NCBI GenBank assembly: GCA_035626595.1
Contig: DASPNJ010000068.1
Location: 4,403-68,402, forward strand
Length of the DNA stretch: 64,000 nt
Direction: 5' to 3'
Source: JAQGMV01 sp035626595
GTDB taxonomy: Bacteria > Pseudomonadota > Gammaproteobacteria > Burkholderiales > SG8-41
Shown here: positions 25,455-33,742 of the stretch, piece after piece
How the letters are laid out: each line of letters starts with the position of its first letter
Position numbering within the stretch: the stretch's first letter is position 1
The notes under the pieces: generated by a model
Told to the model about the DNA's origin: nothing
The model's input: only the letters and a program-made list of their open reading frames with translations
The model's database searches: none
Position numbers and translations under genes: made by a program

Positions 25455-27236
25455 ATGCGTAGTGAATACTGCGGCCGCGTAAGCCGCTCCTATCTTGGTC
25501 AGACCGTAACGCTGTGCGGCTGGGTCCATCGGCGACGCGATCATGGCGGCGTCATTTTCATCGACCTGCGCGATCGCGAAGGGCTCGTTCAGATCGTGTG
25601 CGATCCGGACACCCCGGAGACCTTCGCGCGCGCCGACCGGCTGCGCAGCGAGTTCGTGCTCAAGGTAAACGGCAGGGTGCGTGAACGCCCCCCCGGTACC
25701 GTCAACCCGAACCTCGTCAGCGGCGAGATCGAAGTGCTCGCGAAAGAGATCGAGATCCTGAATCCGTCGGCGCCGCCGCCGTTCCAGATGGACGACGAGC
25801 ACCTGTCGGAGACGGTGCGACTGGAGCACCGATTCCTGGATCTGCGCCGGCCCGAGATGCAGAAGAACCTGAAGCTGCGCTACCGCGCGGCGATGGCCGT
25901 GCGAAAGTTTCTGGACCGCGAAGGCTTCATCGACATCGAGACGCCGATGCTCACGCGCTCCACCCCGGAAGGCGCGCGCGATTATCTCGTTCCCTCGCGC
26001 GTGCATCCCGGCCACTTCTTCGCCCTGCCGCAGTCGCCGCAGCTCTTCAAGCAGCTGCTGATGATCTCCGGGTTCGACCGCTATTACCAGATCGTCAAAT
26101 GCTTCCGTGACGAGGACCTGCGCGCCGATCGGCAGCCTGAGTTCACGCAGATCGATATCGAGACCTCGTTCATGGAGCAGAACGAGATCATCGCGCTCAT
26201 CGAAGAGCTCGTGCGCGATCTGTTCCGCGAGGTGCTCGCCGTCGAGCTGCCGAACCCCTTCCCTCGCATGGGCTTCGACGAGGCGATGGCGCGCTACGGC
26301 TCCGACAAGCCCGACCTGCGCGTGCCGCTCGAGCTCACCGAGTTGACCGAGCTCGTGCGTGACGTCGAGTTCAAGGTTTTCCGCGACGCCGCTCAGTCGA
26401 AAGGCGGACGCGTCGCCGCGCTGCGCGTGCCGGGTGGCGGCGCGATGCCCCGCAGCGAGATCGACGGCTACACCGAGTTCGTGAAGGTGTACGGCGCGAA
26501 AGGGCTCGCGTACATCAAGGTGAACCAGCGCTCGAAAGGCGCCGAGGGGCTGCAGTCGCCGATACTGAAGTTCCTGAAGCCGGAAATCACCGAGCGCATT
26601 CTCGACCTCGCCGGCGCCGCGGACGGCGATCTCGTGTTCTTCGGCGCCGACAAGGCGAAAGTCGTGAACGACGCGCTGGGCGCGCTGCGGCTCAAGATCG
26701 GCCACGAGAAGGGGCATGCGCAACCCGGCTGGCGGCCGCTGTGGGTACTCGATTTTCCGATGTTCGAGTGGGACGAGGAGGGTAACCGCTGGTCCGCGAT
26801 GCACCACCCGTTCACTTCACCTGCGGAAGGTCATGAAGACCTGCTCGAGTCCGATCCCGCGCGCGCGCGTGCCAAGGCGCATGACATCGTGTTGAACGGT
26901 TGGGAGATCGGCGGCGGCTCGGTGCGTATTCATCGCGCCGACGTCCAGTCGAAAGTATTTCGGGCGCTCGATATCGGCGCCGACGAAGCGCAGGCGAAGT
27001 TCGGCTTTCTGCTCGACGCGCTCAGCTACGGCGCGCCGCCGCACGGCGGCATCGCGTTCGGGCTCGACCGCATCGCCGCCCTGATGGCAGGCGCCGAGTC
27101 GATCCGCGACGTGATCGCATTCCCGAAGACACAGCGCGTGCAGGACCTGCTCACGCACGCGCCTAACACCGTCGACGAGCAGCAGCTCCGCGAGCTCCAC
27201 ATCCGGCTGCGGCTGCCGGAGACGAAAAAGCCCTAG
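25455..27236 (+). CDS. aspS: Aspartyl-tRNA synthetase, probably non-discriminating (Asp/Asn)
   Basis: 593 residues, class IIb synthetase of bacterial type. The OB-fold anticodon domain has LCGWVHRRRDHGGVIFIDLRD. Motif 2 region is YYQIVKCFRDEDLRADRQPEFTQID, and motif 3 is GGIAFGLDRIAALMAG. The ATG at 25455 gives the family N-terminus. Residue 30 is His and residue 81 is Gly. Those two residues are the ones reported to mark the non-discriminating AspRS of Pseudomonas aeruginosa (E. coli has Leu at the first), suggesting the enzyme also makes Asp-tRNA(Asn) for amidation by GatCAB. Confidence 0.96.
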   Translation: MRSEYCGRVSRSYLGQTVTLCGWVHRRRDHGGVIFIDLRDREGLVQIVCDPDTPETFARADRLRSEFVLKVNGRVRERPPGTVNPNLVSGEIEVLAKEIEILNPSAPPPFQMDDEHLSETVRLEHRFLDLRRPEMQKNLKLRYRAAMAVRKFLDREGFIDIETPMLTRSTPEGARDYLVPSRVHPGHFFALPQSPQLFKQLLMISGFDRYYQIVKCFRDEDLRADRQPEFTQIDIETSFMEQNEIIALIEELVRDLFREVLAVELPNPFPRMGFDEAMARYGSDKPDLRVPLELTELTELVRDVEFKVFRDAAQSKGGRVAALRVPGGGAMPRSEIDGYTEFVKVYGAKGLAYIKVNQRSKGAEGLQSPILKFLKPEITERILDLAGAADGDLVFFGADKAKVVNDALGALRLKIGHEKGHAQPGWRPLWVLDFPMFEWDEEGNRWSAMHHPFTSPAEGHEDLLESDPARARAKAHDIVLNGWEIGGGSVRIHRADVQSKVFRALDIGADEAQAKFGFLLDALSYGAPPHGGIAFGLDRIAALMAGAESIRDVIAFPKTQRVQDLLTHAPNTVDEQQLRELHIRLRLPETKKP

Positions 27237-27249
27237 CGGGGGTGTCGCC

Positions 27250-27639
27250 ATGCTGGCGCGAGCCAGCATCCGCTTTCTCCCCGCGATCATTGGCGGGTTG
27301 ATCCTGGCCGTGCTGCTCGCGGCGGCGCCGTCCGTGCTCGCGCGCGGCACACCGGAACCGGCGACTGCGGCGGTGCCGGTCGCGCAGCTCCCGGCCGAAG
27401 CCCGTACGACGCTTGCGTTGATCCGCGCGGGCGGCCCGTTTCCGTACGAACGGGACGGCATCATGTTCGGCAATTTCGAGCGTCGGCTGCCGCCGGCGGA
27501 GCGCGGGTACTATCGCGAGTACACCGTGGCGACGCCGGGACTGAAGCACCGCGGCGCCAGACGCATCGTGGCGGGCCGCGGCGGCGAGCTGTACTACACC
27601 GCCGATCATTACCGCACGTTCAGGCGGATCCTCGAGTGA
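27250..27639 (+). CDS. Secreted guanyl-specific ribonuclease (RNase Sa/N1-T1 family)
   Basis: 129 residues. A signal peptide or anchor (about 1-33, IIGGLILAVLLAAAPSVLA) precedes a microbial ribonuclease domain: LPAEARTTLALIRAGGPFPYERDGIMFGNFE, then YYREYTV, RGARRIVAG and YYTADHYRTF. The catalytic Glu (REYTV), Arg (GARRI) and His (DHY) expected from RNase Sa are all present, so it should be active. The stop overlaps the barstar start as GTGA. It lies directly behind aspS. Confidence 0.88.
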   Translation: MLARASIRFLPAIIGGLILAVLLAAAPSVLARGTPEPATAAVPVAQLPAEARTTLALIRAGGPFPYERDGIMFGNFERRLPPAERGYYREYTVATPGLKHRGARRIVAGRGGELYYTADHYRTFRRILE

Positions 27640-28049
27640 GCGTCCCTACAGCACTCACGCCGGAGCGCAGCGGCGTCTACGCAGTCGCCGCCGGCGCCGT
27701 GGACCGAACGCAGGCTGCGCTATCCGCGGCGGTCTGGCTCGACGCGGACCTGGCTCGCGTTCAGGACAAACTGATCCTGTTGCAGACGCTCGGACGTGCG
27801 ACCCGGTTTCCCGGCACGTTCGGCGATAACTGGGACGCGCTCGCCGACGTGCTGCAGGACCTTTCGTGGTGCCCGGCCGACGCGTACGTGCTGCACGTTG
27901 CGCATGCGGCGTTCGCGCGGCAGGCGCTGGGTGAGGAGTGGCGCACGTTCCTTGAAATTGTCTCCGAAAGCGCCATGTACTGGAAAAGCCGCGGCAAGAC
28001 GTTCGTTGCGCTCGTCGAGGACGCGCCGGAGCTTCCGCAGTGGACGTGA
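27636..28049 (+). CDS. Barstar-family ribonuclease inhibitor
   Basis: 137 residues. The barstar signature FGDNWDALADVLQDLSW is at about residues 65-81, preceded by LILLQTLGRATRFPGTFG. Barstars plug the active site of barnase-type RNases in the cytoplasm. Its GTG start overlaps the RNase stop, so toxin and inhibitor are translationally coupled. The N-terminal 25 residues are not typical and may be extra. Confidence 0.88.
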   Translation: MSVPTALTPERSGVYAVAAGAVDRTQAALSAAVWLDADLARVQDKLILLQTLGRATRFPGTFGDNWDALADVLQDLSWCPADAYVLHVAHAAFARQALGEEWRTFLEIVSESAMYWKSRGKTFVALVEDAPELPQWT

Positions 28050-28522
28050 GCGCGAAAACGTACAAGCTGCCGATATCGGTGCTCGTGCTCGTGCACACGC
28101 CCGCGCTGGAGGTCTTGTTGCTCGAGCGCGCCGATCGGCCGGGTTTCTGGCAGTCGGTTACCGGCAGCCAGCATGAAGGCGAGACGCTCACTCAGACGGC
28201 CGAGCGCGAGCTCAAGGAAGAGACGGGGCTCGATGCCGCGCGGTACGGACTCGTCGACTGGCGCAAACAGAATCTCTTCGAGATCTATCCGCACTGGCGC
28301 TATCGATACGCACCGGGCGTGACACACAACACGGAACACGTGTTCGCGCTGCAGGTGCCCGGGGCGGTCGAGATCACGCTCGCGCCGCGCGAGCACGTGG
28401 CGTATGCGTGGCTGCCGTGGCGTGAAGCCGCCGACAAGGCATTCTCGTGGACGAACGCGGAAGCGATACGAGAGCTACCGTCGCGCCTGGAGATCGCGCG
28501 GCGCGCGCTGCGGGGAACTTAG
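28046..28522 (+). CDS. nudB: Dihydroneopterin triphosphate pyrophosphatase (Nudix)
   Basis: 158 residues from the GTG at 28046, which overlaps the barstar stop (GTGA) and aligns with the E. coli NudB N-terminus (KTYKLPISVLVLVHT). A GTG at 28040 is an alternative. The Nudix box is GSQHEGETLTQTAERELKEE followed by TGLD, and FWQSVTGS precedes it. NudB removes pyrophosphate from dihydroneopterin triphosphate in folate synthesis. It commonly follows aspS in betaproteobacteria. Confidence 0.9.
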   Translation: MSAKTYKLPISVLVLVHTPALEVLLLERADRPGFWQSVTGSQHEGETLTQTAERELKEETGLDAARYGLVDWRKQNLFEIYPHWRYRYAPGVTHNTEHVFALQVPGAVEITLAPREHVAYAWLPWREAADKAFSWTNAEAIRELPSRLEIARRALRGT

Positions 28523-28650
28523 CGCCGCGGTGCGCGGTCGCATCGGACCTGGCACGTTTATGGCTCGAACTGAAGTGGATTTTTTACATCTTTATGGTAT
28601 GGTCTAAGGCTCTGAACGCCTCTGCCGGCGCACATCCCGACGGAACCCCG

Positions 28651-29748
28651 ATGGAAGTGAGCACGATCACATTCGACCGTTTCAGACCCCTCGCCGACGA
28701 CGCGTGCGAAAAGCGCATCGTCGATGCGAAGCGCGCGCTCGGGAACCGCGCGGTAATACTCGGGCACCATTACCAGCGCGCCGACGTGTACAAGCACGCC
28801 GATCTCACCGGAGACTCGTTGCGGCTTGCCAAGCTCGCCTCGCAGACCGACTCGGAATACATCGTCTTCTGCGGCGTCCATTTCATGGCCGAAGTGGCGG
28901 ACGTACTCTCCAAGCCGCACCAGAAGGTGATCCTGCCCGACCTCTCGGCCGGCTGTTCGATGGCCGACATGGCGAATCTCGCGAAAGTCGAGCGCGCGTG
29001 GCGGGAGATCGGTGAAGTGCTGGATCCGGACGAGAAAGTCACTCCGGTTACCTACATCAACTCCGCCGCGGACCTCAAAGCATTTTGCGGCGAGCACGGC
29101 GGCATCGTCTGCACGTCGACGAATGCGCGCGAGATCCTGAAATGGGCGCTCGCGCGACGCGAGAAAGTGCTGTTCTTCCCGGACCAGCATCTCGGGCGCT
29201 GGACCGGCTATCTCATGGACATCCCGCTCTCGCAGATGCTCGTGTGGGATCCCGACGAACCGATGGGCGGCCTCACGCCGCAGCAGATCAAGATGGCGAA
29301 GATCCTGCTCTGGAAAGGGCATTGCTCGGTCCACCAGATGTTCCAGGCGCAACACGTGCTGCGCTGGCGCCAGCAGAACCCGAGTGGAATGGTGATCAGC
29401 CACCCCGAGTGCAATTTCGAGGTGTGCAAGCTGTCCGACTACGTCGGCTCGACCGACTTCATCATCAAGACGATCGCCTCGAGCGCTCCCGGCACGCGCT
29501 GGCTGGTCGGCACCGAGTTGAACCTCGTGAACCGGATCGCCGAGGAGTTCAAGCCGCAGGGCAAGGTCGTGCAGTTCATGGCGCCCACGGTGTGCATGTG
29601 CTCCACCATGGCGCGCATCGACCCGCAGCATCTCGCGTGGAGTCTCGAGAATCTCGTCGCGGGCAAGGTCGTGAACCAGATCACGGTGCCCGCGCACGAA
29701 GCAGAGCTCGCGCGCGTCGCGCTCGATCGCATGCTCGCGGTGTCTTAA
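28651..29748 (+). CDS. nadA: Quinolinate synthase A
   Basis: 365 residues from the ATG at 28651; an in-frame ATG at 28594 would add 19. Three repeats of the NadA fold are recognisable: RAVILGHHYQRADVYKHADLTGDSL, VFCGVHFMAEVADVL with PDLSAGCSMAD, and PECNFEVC. The Fe-S cysteines lie in AGCSMAD, HPEC and TVCMCSTMAR. It condenses iminoaspartate with dihydroxyacetone phosphate for NAD synthesis. nadB and nadC are not in the window. Confidence 0.92.
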   Translation: MEVSTITFDRFRPLADDACEKRIVDAKRALGNRAVILGHHYQRADVYKHADLTGDSLRLAKLASQTDSEYIVFCGVHFMAEVADVLSKPHQKVILPDLSAGCSMADMANLAKVERAWREIGEVLDPDEKVTPVTYINSAADLKAFCGEHGGIVCTSTNAREILKWALARREKVLFFPDQHLGRWTGYLMDIPLSQMLVWDPDEPMGGLTPQQIKMAKILLWKGHCSVHQMFQAQHVLRWRQQNPSGMVISHPECNFEVCKLSDYVGSTDFIIKTIASSAPGTRWLVGTELNLVNRIAEEFKPQGKVVQFMAPTVCMCSTMARIDPQHLAWSLENLVAGKVVNQITVPAHEAELARVALDRMLAVS

Positions 29749-29804
29749 GGGGCTCCAGTCCGAGTCCCCGACGTGCGTGACGTGCGAGGCCGCGCGAGGC
29801 CATC

Positions 29805-30563
29805 GTGAATCGCAGCCTGCACGTCCTCACCTACAACATCCACAAGGGGCTGTCGCTTTTCAATCGCCGGCTCGTGATACACGAGCTGCGTGACCGCCTT
29901 CGTCAGGTCGGCGCGGATATCGTCTTCCTGCAGGAAGTCCAGGGCACCTGCGAGCGCAAGGCGGCGCGCCACGGCGACTGGCCGGTCGAGCCGCAGTACG
30001 AATTCCTGGCCGACACCGTCTGGGCCGATTTCGCGTACGGCCGCAACGCCGTCTACGACCATGGTCACCACGGCAATGCCATCCTCTCGCGGTTTCCGAT
30101 CGCGCAATGGGACAACCAGGACGTCTCTGCGCACCGCTTCGAGAAGCGCGGGCTGCTTCACTGCCAGGTCGCGGTACCGGGCTGGGACGTGCCGCTGCAC
30201 TGCGTGTGCGTGCATCTCGCCCTCACCGCGCGCGGTCGGAGCCGCCAGATCGAACGACTGCGCCAGCGCATCGAGCGGCTGGTGCCGCGGGACGCGCCGC
30301 TCATCGTCGCCGGCGACTTCAACGACTGGCATTGGCGTCACAAAGCCACGCACGAGCTCGCGCATCCGCTCAACATGCAGGAAGTGTTCGAGCTGATCCG
30401 CGGGCATCCCGCGCGCAGCTTTCCGGCGATGCTGCCGGTATTCCGGCTCGACCGCATCTACGTGCGCGGCTTCCGCGTAAGCCGCGCGCACGTGCATCAT
30501 GGGCCCGTCTGGGGCCGTATCTCGGACCACGCCGCGCTCGCGACCACGCTCGAGCGGCTATGA
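29805..30563 (+). CDS. Endonuclease/exonuclease/phosphatase family protein (YbhP-like)
   Basis: 252 residues. The EEP fold motifs are LTYNIHKGL, IVFLQEVQG (metal-binding Glu), VYDHGHHGNAILSRFPI, HCVCVHLALTARGRSRQI, IVAGDFNDW and GRISDHAALATTL. The family cleaves phosphodiesters in nucleic acids or phospholipids. As in E. coli (ybhP next to clsB) it precedes a cardiolipin synthase, here with an ATGA overlap. Confidence 0.88.
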   Translation: MNRSLHVLTYNIHKGLSLFNRRLVIHELRDRLRQVGADIVFLQEVQGTCERKAARHGDWPVEPQYEFLADTVWADFAYGRNAVYDHGHHGNAILSRFPIAQWDNQDVSAHRFEKRGLLHCQVAVPGWDVPLHCVCVHLALTARGRSRQIERLRQRIERLVPRDAPLIVAGDFNDWHWRHKATHELAHPLNMQEVFELIRGHPARSFPAMLPVFRLDRIYVRGFRVSRAHVHHGPVWGRISDHAALATTLERL

Positions 30564-31726
30564 CCGAGCTCGTGGACGGTAACCGCCTCTCGTTACTCGA
30601 GAGCGGCCGCGCGTATTTTCCGGCGCTGGAGCAGGCCTGCGACGCAGCCGAACGCGAGATCCACGTCGAGACTTACATCTATGAGGACGACGCCGCCGGC
30701 CAGCGCATCGGTGAGGCGCTGTGGCGTGCGGCGCGACGCGGCGTCGCGGTGCACCTTTTGCTCGACGGTTTCGGTTCGAAGCGGCTCGACCGCGGGTTCG
30801 TCGCTGCACTCGAGGCCGGCGGGGTGAAGGTCCTCGTGTACCGGCCCGAGATCGCGGGCTGGCGCTCGCCGCGCCAGCGCCTGCGCCGCATGCACCGCAA
30901 GCTCGCCGTAATCGATGCGCGCGTTGCCTTCGTCGGCGGCATCAACGTGATCGACGACATGCACACGCCGGGGCACACGCCGCCGCGCTTCGACTACGCG
31001 GTGCGCATCGAAGGGCCGCTGCTCGAGCACATTCACGCGGCTGCCAAGCGGCTGTGGACCATCGTGCTGCTCACGCAGTTCGGCGGCGGCTGGCCTGACG
31101 CCGACGGGCCGCGTCCCACGGCCGCGGTATGCGGGCGACAGCGCGCAAGCTTTCTGATACGCGACAACCTGTGGCACCGCAATGACATCGAAGAAGCGTA
31201 CCTGGAGGCGATCGGCCGCGCGCGCTCGGAGATCCTGATCGCAAGCTCGTATTTCTTCCCCGGCGTCGGCTTTCGGCACGCGCTGGCGGATGCCGCCGCG
31301 CGCGGCGTCAAAGTGATCCTGCTCCTGCAGGGGCGGGTCGAATACCGGCTGCTGCATCACGCGAGCCGCGCGCTCTACGGCTCGCTGCTGGAGGCGGGCG
31401 TGCGCATTCTGGAATACCACCGCAGCTTCCTGCACGCCAAAGTGGCGGTGATCGACCGCACGTGGTGCACGATCGGCTCCTCCAACATCGACCCGTTCAG
31501 CCTGCTGCTCGCGCGCGAGGCGAACATCGTGGTCGATGACGTCGAATTTGCCGGTCAGTTACGGGGAAGCCTCGAGCTCGCGATCGACGGCGGGGCGCGG
31601 GAGGTCCGCGCCGAAAGCTGGCGTCGCCGGCCCTTGCCGACACGGCTAGCGCACTGGGCCTGTTACGGTTTTGCGCGTTTTCTCACCGGCGTCTCGGCGT
31701 ACGGGCAGGCGGGCGAGTTTGCGTGA
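30560..31726 (+). CDS. clsB: Cardiolipin synthase B
   Basis: 388 residues with two phospholipase D HKD motifs: MHRKLAVIDARVAFVGG (about residues 113-129) and LHAKVAVIDRTWCTIGSSN (about 292-310). No N-terminal transmembrane helices are present, matching ClsB rather than ClsA. The enzyme makes cardiolipin at the inner membrane, in E. coli also from phosphatidylethanolamine and phosphatidylglycerol. ATGA overlap with the EEP gene marks an operon. Confidence 0.92.
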   Translation: MTELVDGNRLSLLESGRAYFPALEQACDAAEREIHVETYIYEDDAAGQRIGEALWRAARRGVAVHLLLDGFGSKRLDRGFVAALEAGGVKVLVYRPEIAGWRSPRQRLRRMHRKLAVIDARVAFVGGINVIDDMHTPGHTPPRFDYAVRIEGPLLEHIHAAAKRLWTIVLLTQFGGGWPDADGPRPTAAVCGRQRASFLIRDNLWHRNDIEEAYLEAIGRARSEILIASSYFFPGVGFRHALADAAARGVKVILLLQGRVEYRLLHHASRALYGSLLEAGVRILEYHRSFLHAKVAVIDRTWCTIGSSNIDPFSLLLAREANIVVDDVEFAGQLRGSLELAIDGGAREVRAESWRRRPLPTRLAHWACYGFARFLTGVSAYGQAGEFA

Positions 31727-31774
31727 GCGTCGGCGGTTCCCGGGATGTGCGATCAGCGTCTGCCCGGCACCGCA

Positions 31775-31878
31775 ATTGCTACTTAGAGAGTGAAAGCGGC
31801 GGGGCATCATGCTCTTCCGTTTTCATCCTCCTCCTTTGGTACGTCTTCGGGCGCGCTCATACCGCGCCCGTTTTTTTT
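31775..31878 (+). ncRNA. Candidate small RNA or 3'-UTR-derived RNA
   Basis: No open frame with a plausible start fits between clsB and the next gene. The stretch holds CATCCTCCTCCTTT (31824-31837), complementary to a Shine-Dalgarno-plus-ATG sequence, just upstream of a strong terminator. Its upstream end, ATTGCTAC (31775-31782), also occurs at the start of the candidate RNA at 35953. No convincing -35 is visible, so it could be processed from the clsB transcript. Confidence 0.35.
31849..31878 (+). terminator. Intrinsic terminator downstream of clsB
   Basis: GGGCGCG (31849-31855) pairs with CGCGCCC (31863-31869), followed by G and eight T (31871-31878). It ends the nudB/nadA/clsB side or a small RNA. 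Confidence 0.85.
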
Positions 31879-31906
31879 GTGCTGCAACGCTAGAATCGGC
31901 GCGCCC

Positions 31907-33739
31907 ATGAACGCCGCCACCGATAAGGCAGGACCGCGGCGCACGCGCGAATGGCGCGTCGTTCCGATGCTGCTCCCCTATCTCTGGGAGTACAAATGGC
32001 GCGTCGTCGTCGCGCTCGTTTTCCTGGTCACGGCCAAGCTCGCGAACGTCGCGGTCCCGCTGGTGCTGAAAGAGGTCGTAGACGGCCTGACGCCGACGCA
32101 GGCGGTGCTCGCGCTGCCGCTCGCGCTGCTCGTCGCCTACGGTGCGCTCAGGCTGTCGACGACCCTCTTCGCGGAGCTGCGCGATCTCGTGTTCATCCGC
32201 GTAACACAGCGGGCGATCCGCCGCATCGCGCTCGGCGTTTTCCGGCACCTCCACGCGCTCTCGCTGCGCTTCCATCTCGAGCGGCAGACCGGCGGCGTCT
32301 CACGCGATATCGAGCGCGGCAGCCGCGGCGTCTCCACGGTGTTGTCGTACATGTTGTTCTCGATCATCCCGGTGGTGCTCGAGTTTGCGCTGGTGGCGGC
32401 CGTGCTGTTCGCAAAGTTCGACTGGCGCTTCGTGGCGGTGACGTTCGGTGCGGTTGCGCTCTACATCGCGTTCACCTTCTGGGTGAGCGAATGGCGCATC
32501 AACATCCGCAGACAGGCGAACGAGCTCGATTCGCGCGCGAACACGCGCGCGATAGACAGCCTGCTCAATTACGAGACGGTCAAGTACTTCAACAACGAGG
32601 AGTACGAAGCGCGTCGTTACGACGAGAACCTGCGGCAATACGAGGCCGCCGCCGTGAAGCAGGAAGCCTCGCTCGGCATCCTCAACATCGGCCAGGCGAC
32701 CATCATCGCCATCGCGCTCACGCTGCTCATGATCCTGGCGGCGGAGGGCGTGGTGAACGGCACGCTCACGCTCGGCGATCTCGTGCTCATCAACGGGCTG
32801 CTCATCCAGCTCTACATCCCGCTCAATTTCCTCGGCATGGTGTACCGCGAGATCAAGCAGTCGCTCGTCGACATGGATCGCATGTTCCACCTGCTGGAAG
32901 AGCATAGAGAAATCGCAGACAGTGCGAATGCGATCGATCTCCCGGCGGCCCCCGCGTCGATCCGCTTCGAGCACGTCGATTTCAGCTACGACCCCAAGCG
33001 CCAGATCCTGTACGACGTCGATTTCGAGGTGCCGGCAGGGCGCAAGGTCGCGGTCGTGGGGCCGAGCGGCTCGGGCAAGTCGACCCTTGCGCGGCTCCTC
33101 TACCGCTTCTACGACGTGAGCGCCGGGGCGGTGCGGGTGAACGGCTGCGACGTGCGCGAGCTCACTCAATCGAGCCTGCGTGCGGCGATCGCGATCGTGC
33201 CGCAGGACACGGTGCTCTTCAACGACACGATCTACTACAACATCCAGTACGGCCGTCCGGACGCAACGCGCGAGGAGGTCGTCGCTGCCGCGCAGGCCGC
33301 GCACATCCATGATTTCATCGCGAGCCTCCCCGACGGCTACGAGACGCGTGTCGGCGAGCGCGGGCTCAAGCTTTCGGGCGGCGAAAAGCAGCGCGTCGCG
33401 ATCGCGCGCGCGATCCTGAAGGACCCGCGCATCCTTATTTTCGACGAGGCGACCTCGGCGCTCGACTCGAAATCCGAGATCGCGATCCAGGCAGAGCTCG
33501 ACCGCATCGCCCGCGGTCATACGACGCTGGTGATCGCGCATCGGCTTTCGACCGTGATGGAAGCAGACCAGATCCTCGTTCTCGATCGCGGCCGCATCGT
33601 GGAGCGCGGCACGCACCCCGAGCTGCTCGCCCGGCGTGGCGCCTACGCCCAGATGTGGGCGCTGCAACAGCAGCGTGACGCGGAAGCAACGCACGACGCG
33701 ACGCTCGACTGGCGTCACTCGCCGCAGAAAATCGCTTAG
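31907..33739 (+). CDS. ABC exporter, ATM1/HMT1-like fused permease-ATPase
   Basis: 610 residues. The N-terminal membrane domain (six helices, residues about 30-330) contains FYNNEEYEARRYDENL-like ETVKYFNNEEYEARRYDE, typical of ATM1-type exporters of glutathione conjugates or Fe-S precursors. The ATPase has VGPSGSGKSTLARLL, LSGGEKQRVAIARAIL and ILIFDEATSALD. It is complete. The last 15 or so codons and the stop lie in a copy of repeat A, and the TAG abuts the convergent kinase stop. Confidence 0.9.
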   Translation: MNAATDKAGPRRTREWRVVPMLLPYLWEYKWRVVVALVFLVTAKLANVAVPLVLKEVVDGLTPTQAVLALPLALLVAYGALRLSTTLFAELRDLVFIRVTQRAIRRIALGVFRHLHALSLRFHLERQTGGVSRDIERGSRGVSTVLSYMLFSIIPVVLEFALVAAVLFAKFDWRFVAVTFGAVALYIAFTFWVSEWRINIRRQANELDSRANTRAIDSLLNYETVKYFNNEEYEARRYDENLRQYEAAAVKQEASLGILNIGQATIIAIALTLLMILAAEGVVNGTLTLGDLVLINGLLIQLYIPLNFLGMVYREIKQSLVDMDRMFHLLEEHREIADSANAIDLPAAPASIRFEHVDFSYDPKRQILYDVDFEVPAGRKVAVVGPSGSGKSTLARLLYRFYDVSAGAVRVNGCDVRELTQSSLRAAIAIVPQDTVLFNDTIYYNIQYGRPDATREEVVAAAQAAHIHDFIASLPDGYETRVGERGLKLSGGEKQRVAIARAILKDPRILIFDEATSALDSKSEIAIQAELDRIARGHTTLVIAHRLSTVMEADQILVLDRGRIVERGTHPELLARRGAYAQMWALQQQRDAEATHDATLDWRHSPQKIA

Positions 33740-33742
33740 TTA
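33691..33742 (+). repeat. Repeat A-like copy inside the ABC exporter 3' end
   Basis: ACGACGCGACG...CGCCGCAGAAAATCGCTTAG follows the repeat A order and supplies the exporter's TAG and the convergent kinase's TAA. Similarity is weaker than in the intergenic copies. Confidence 0.45.

Noticed and set aside
28523..28650. NAD-related riboswitch upstream of nadA
   Set aside because: No conserved hairpin set of the NAD-I or NAD-II type was recognisable, and the leader is short; only weak -10-like TATGGT sequences are present.
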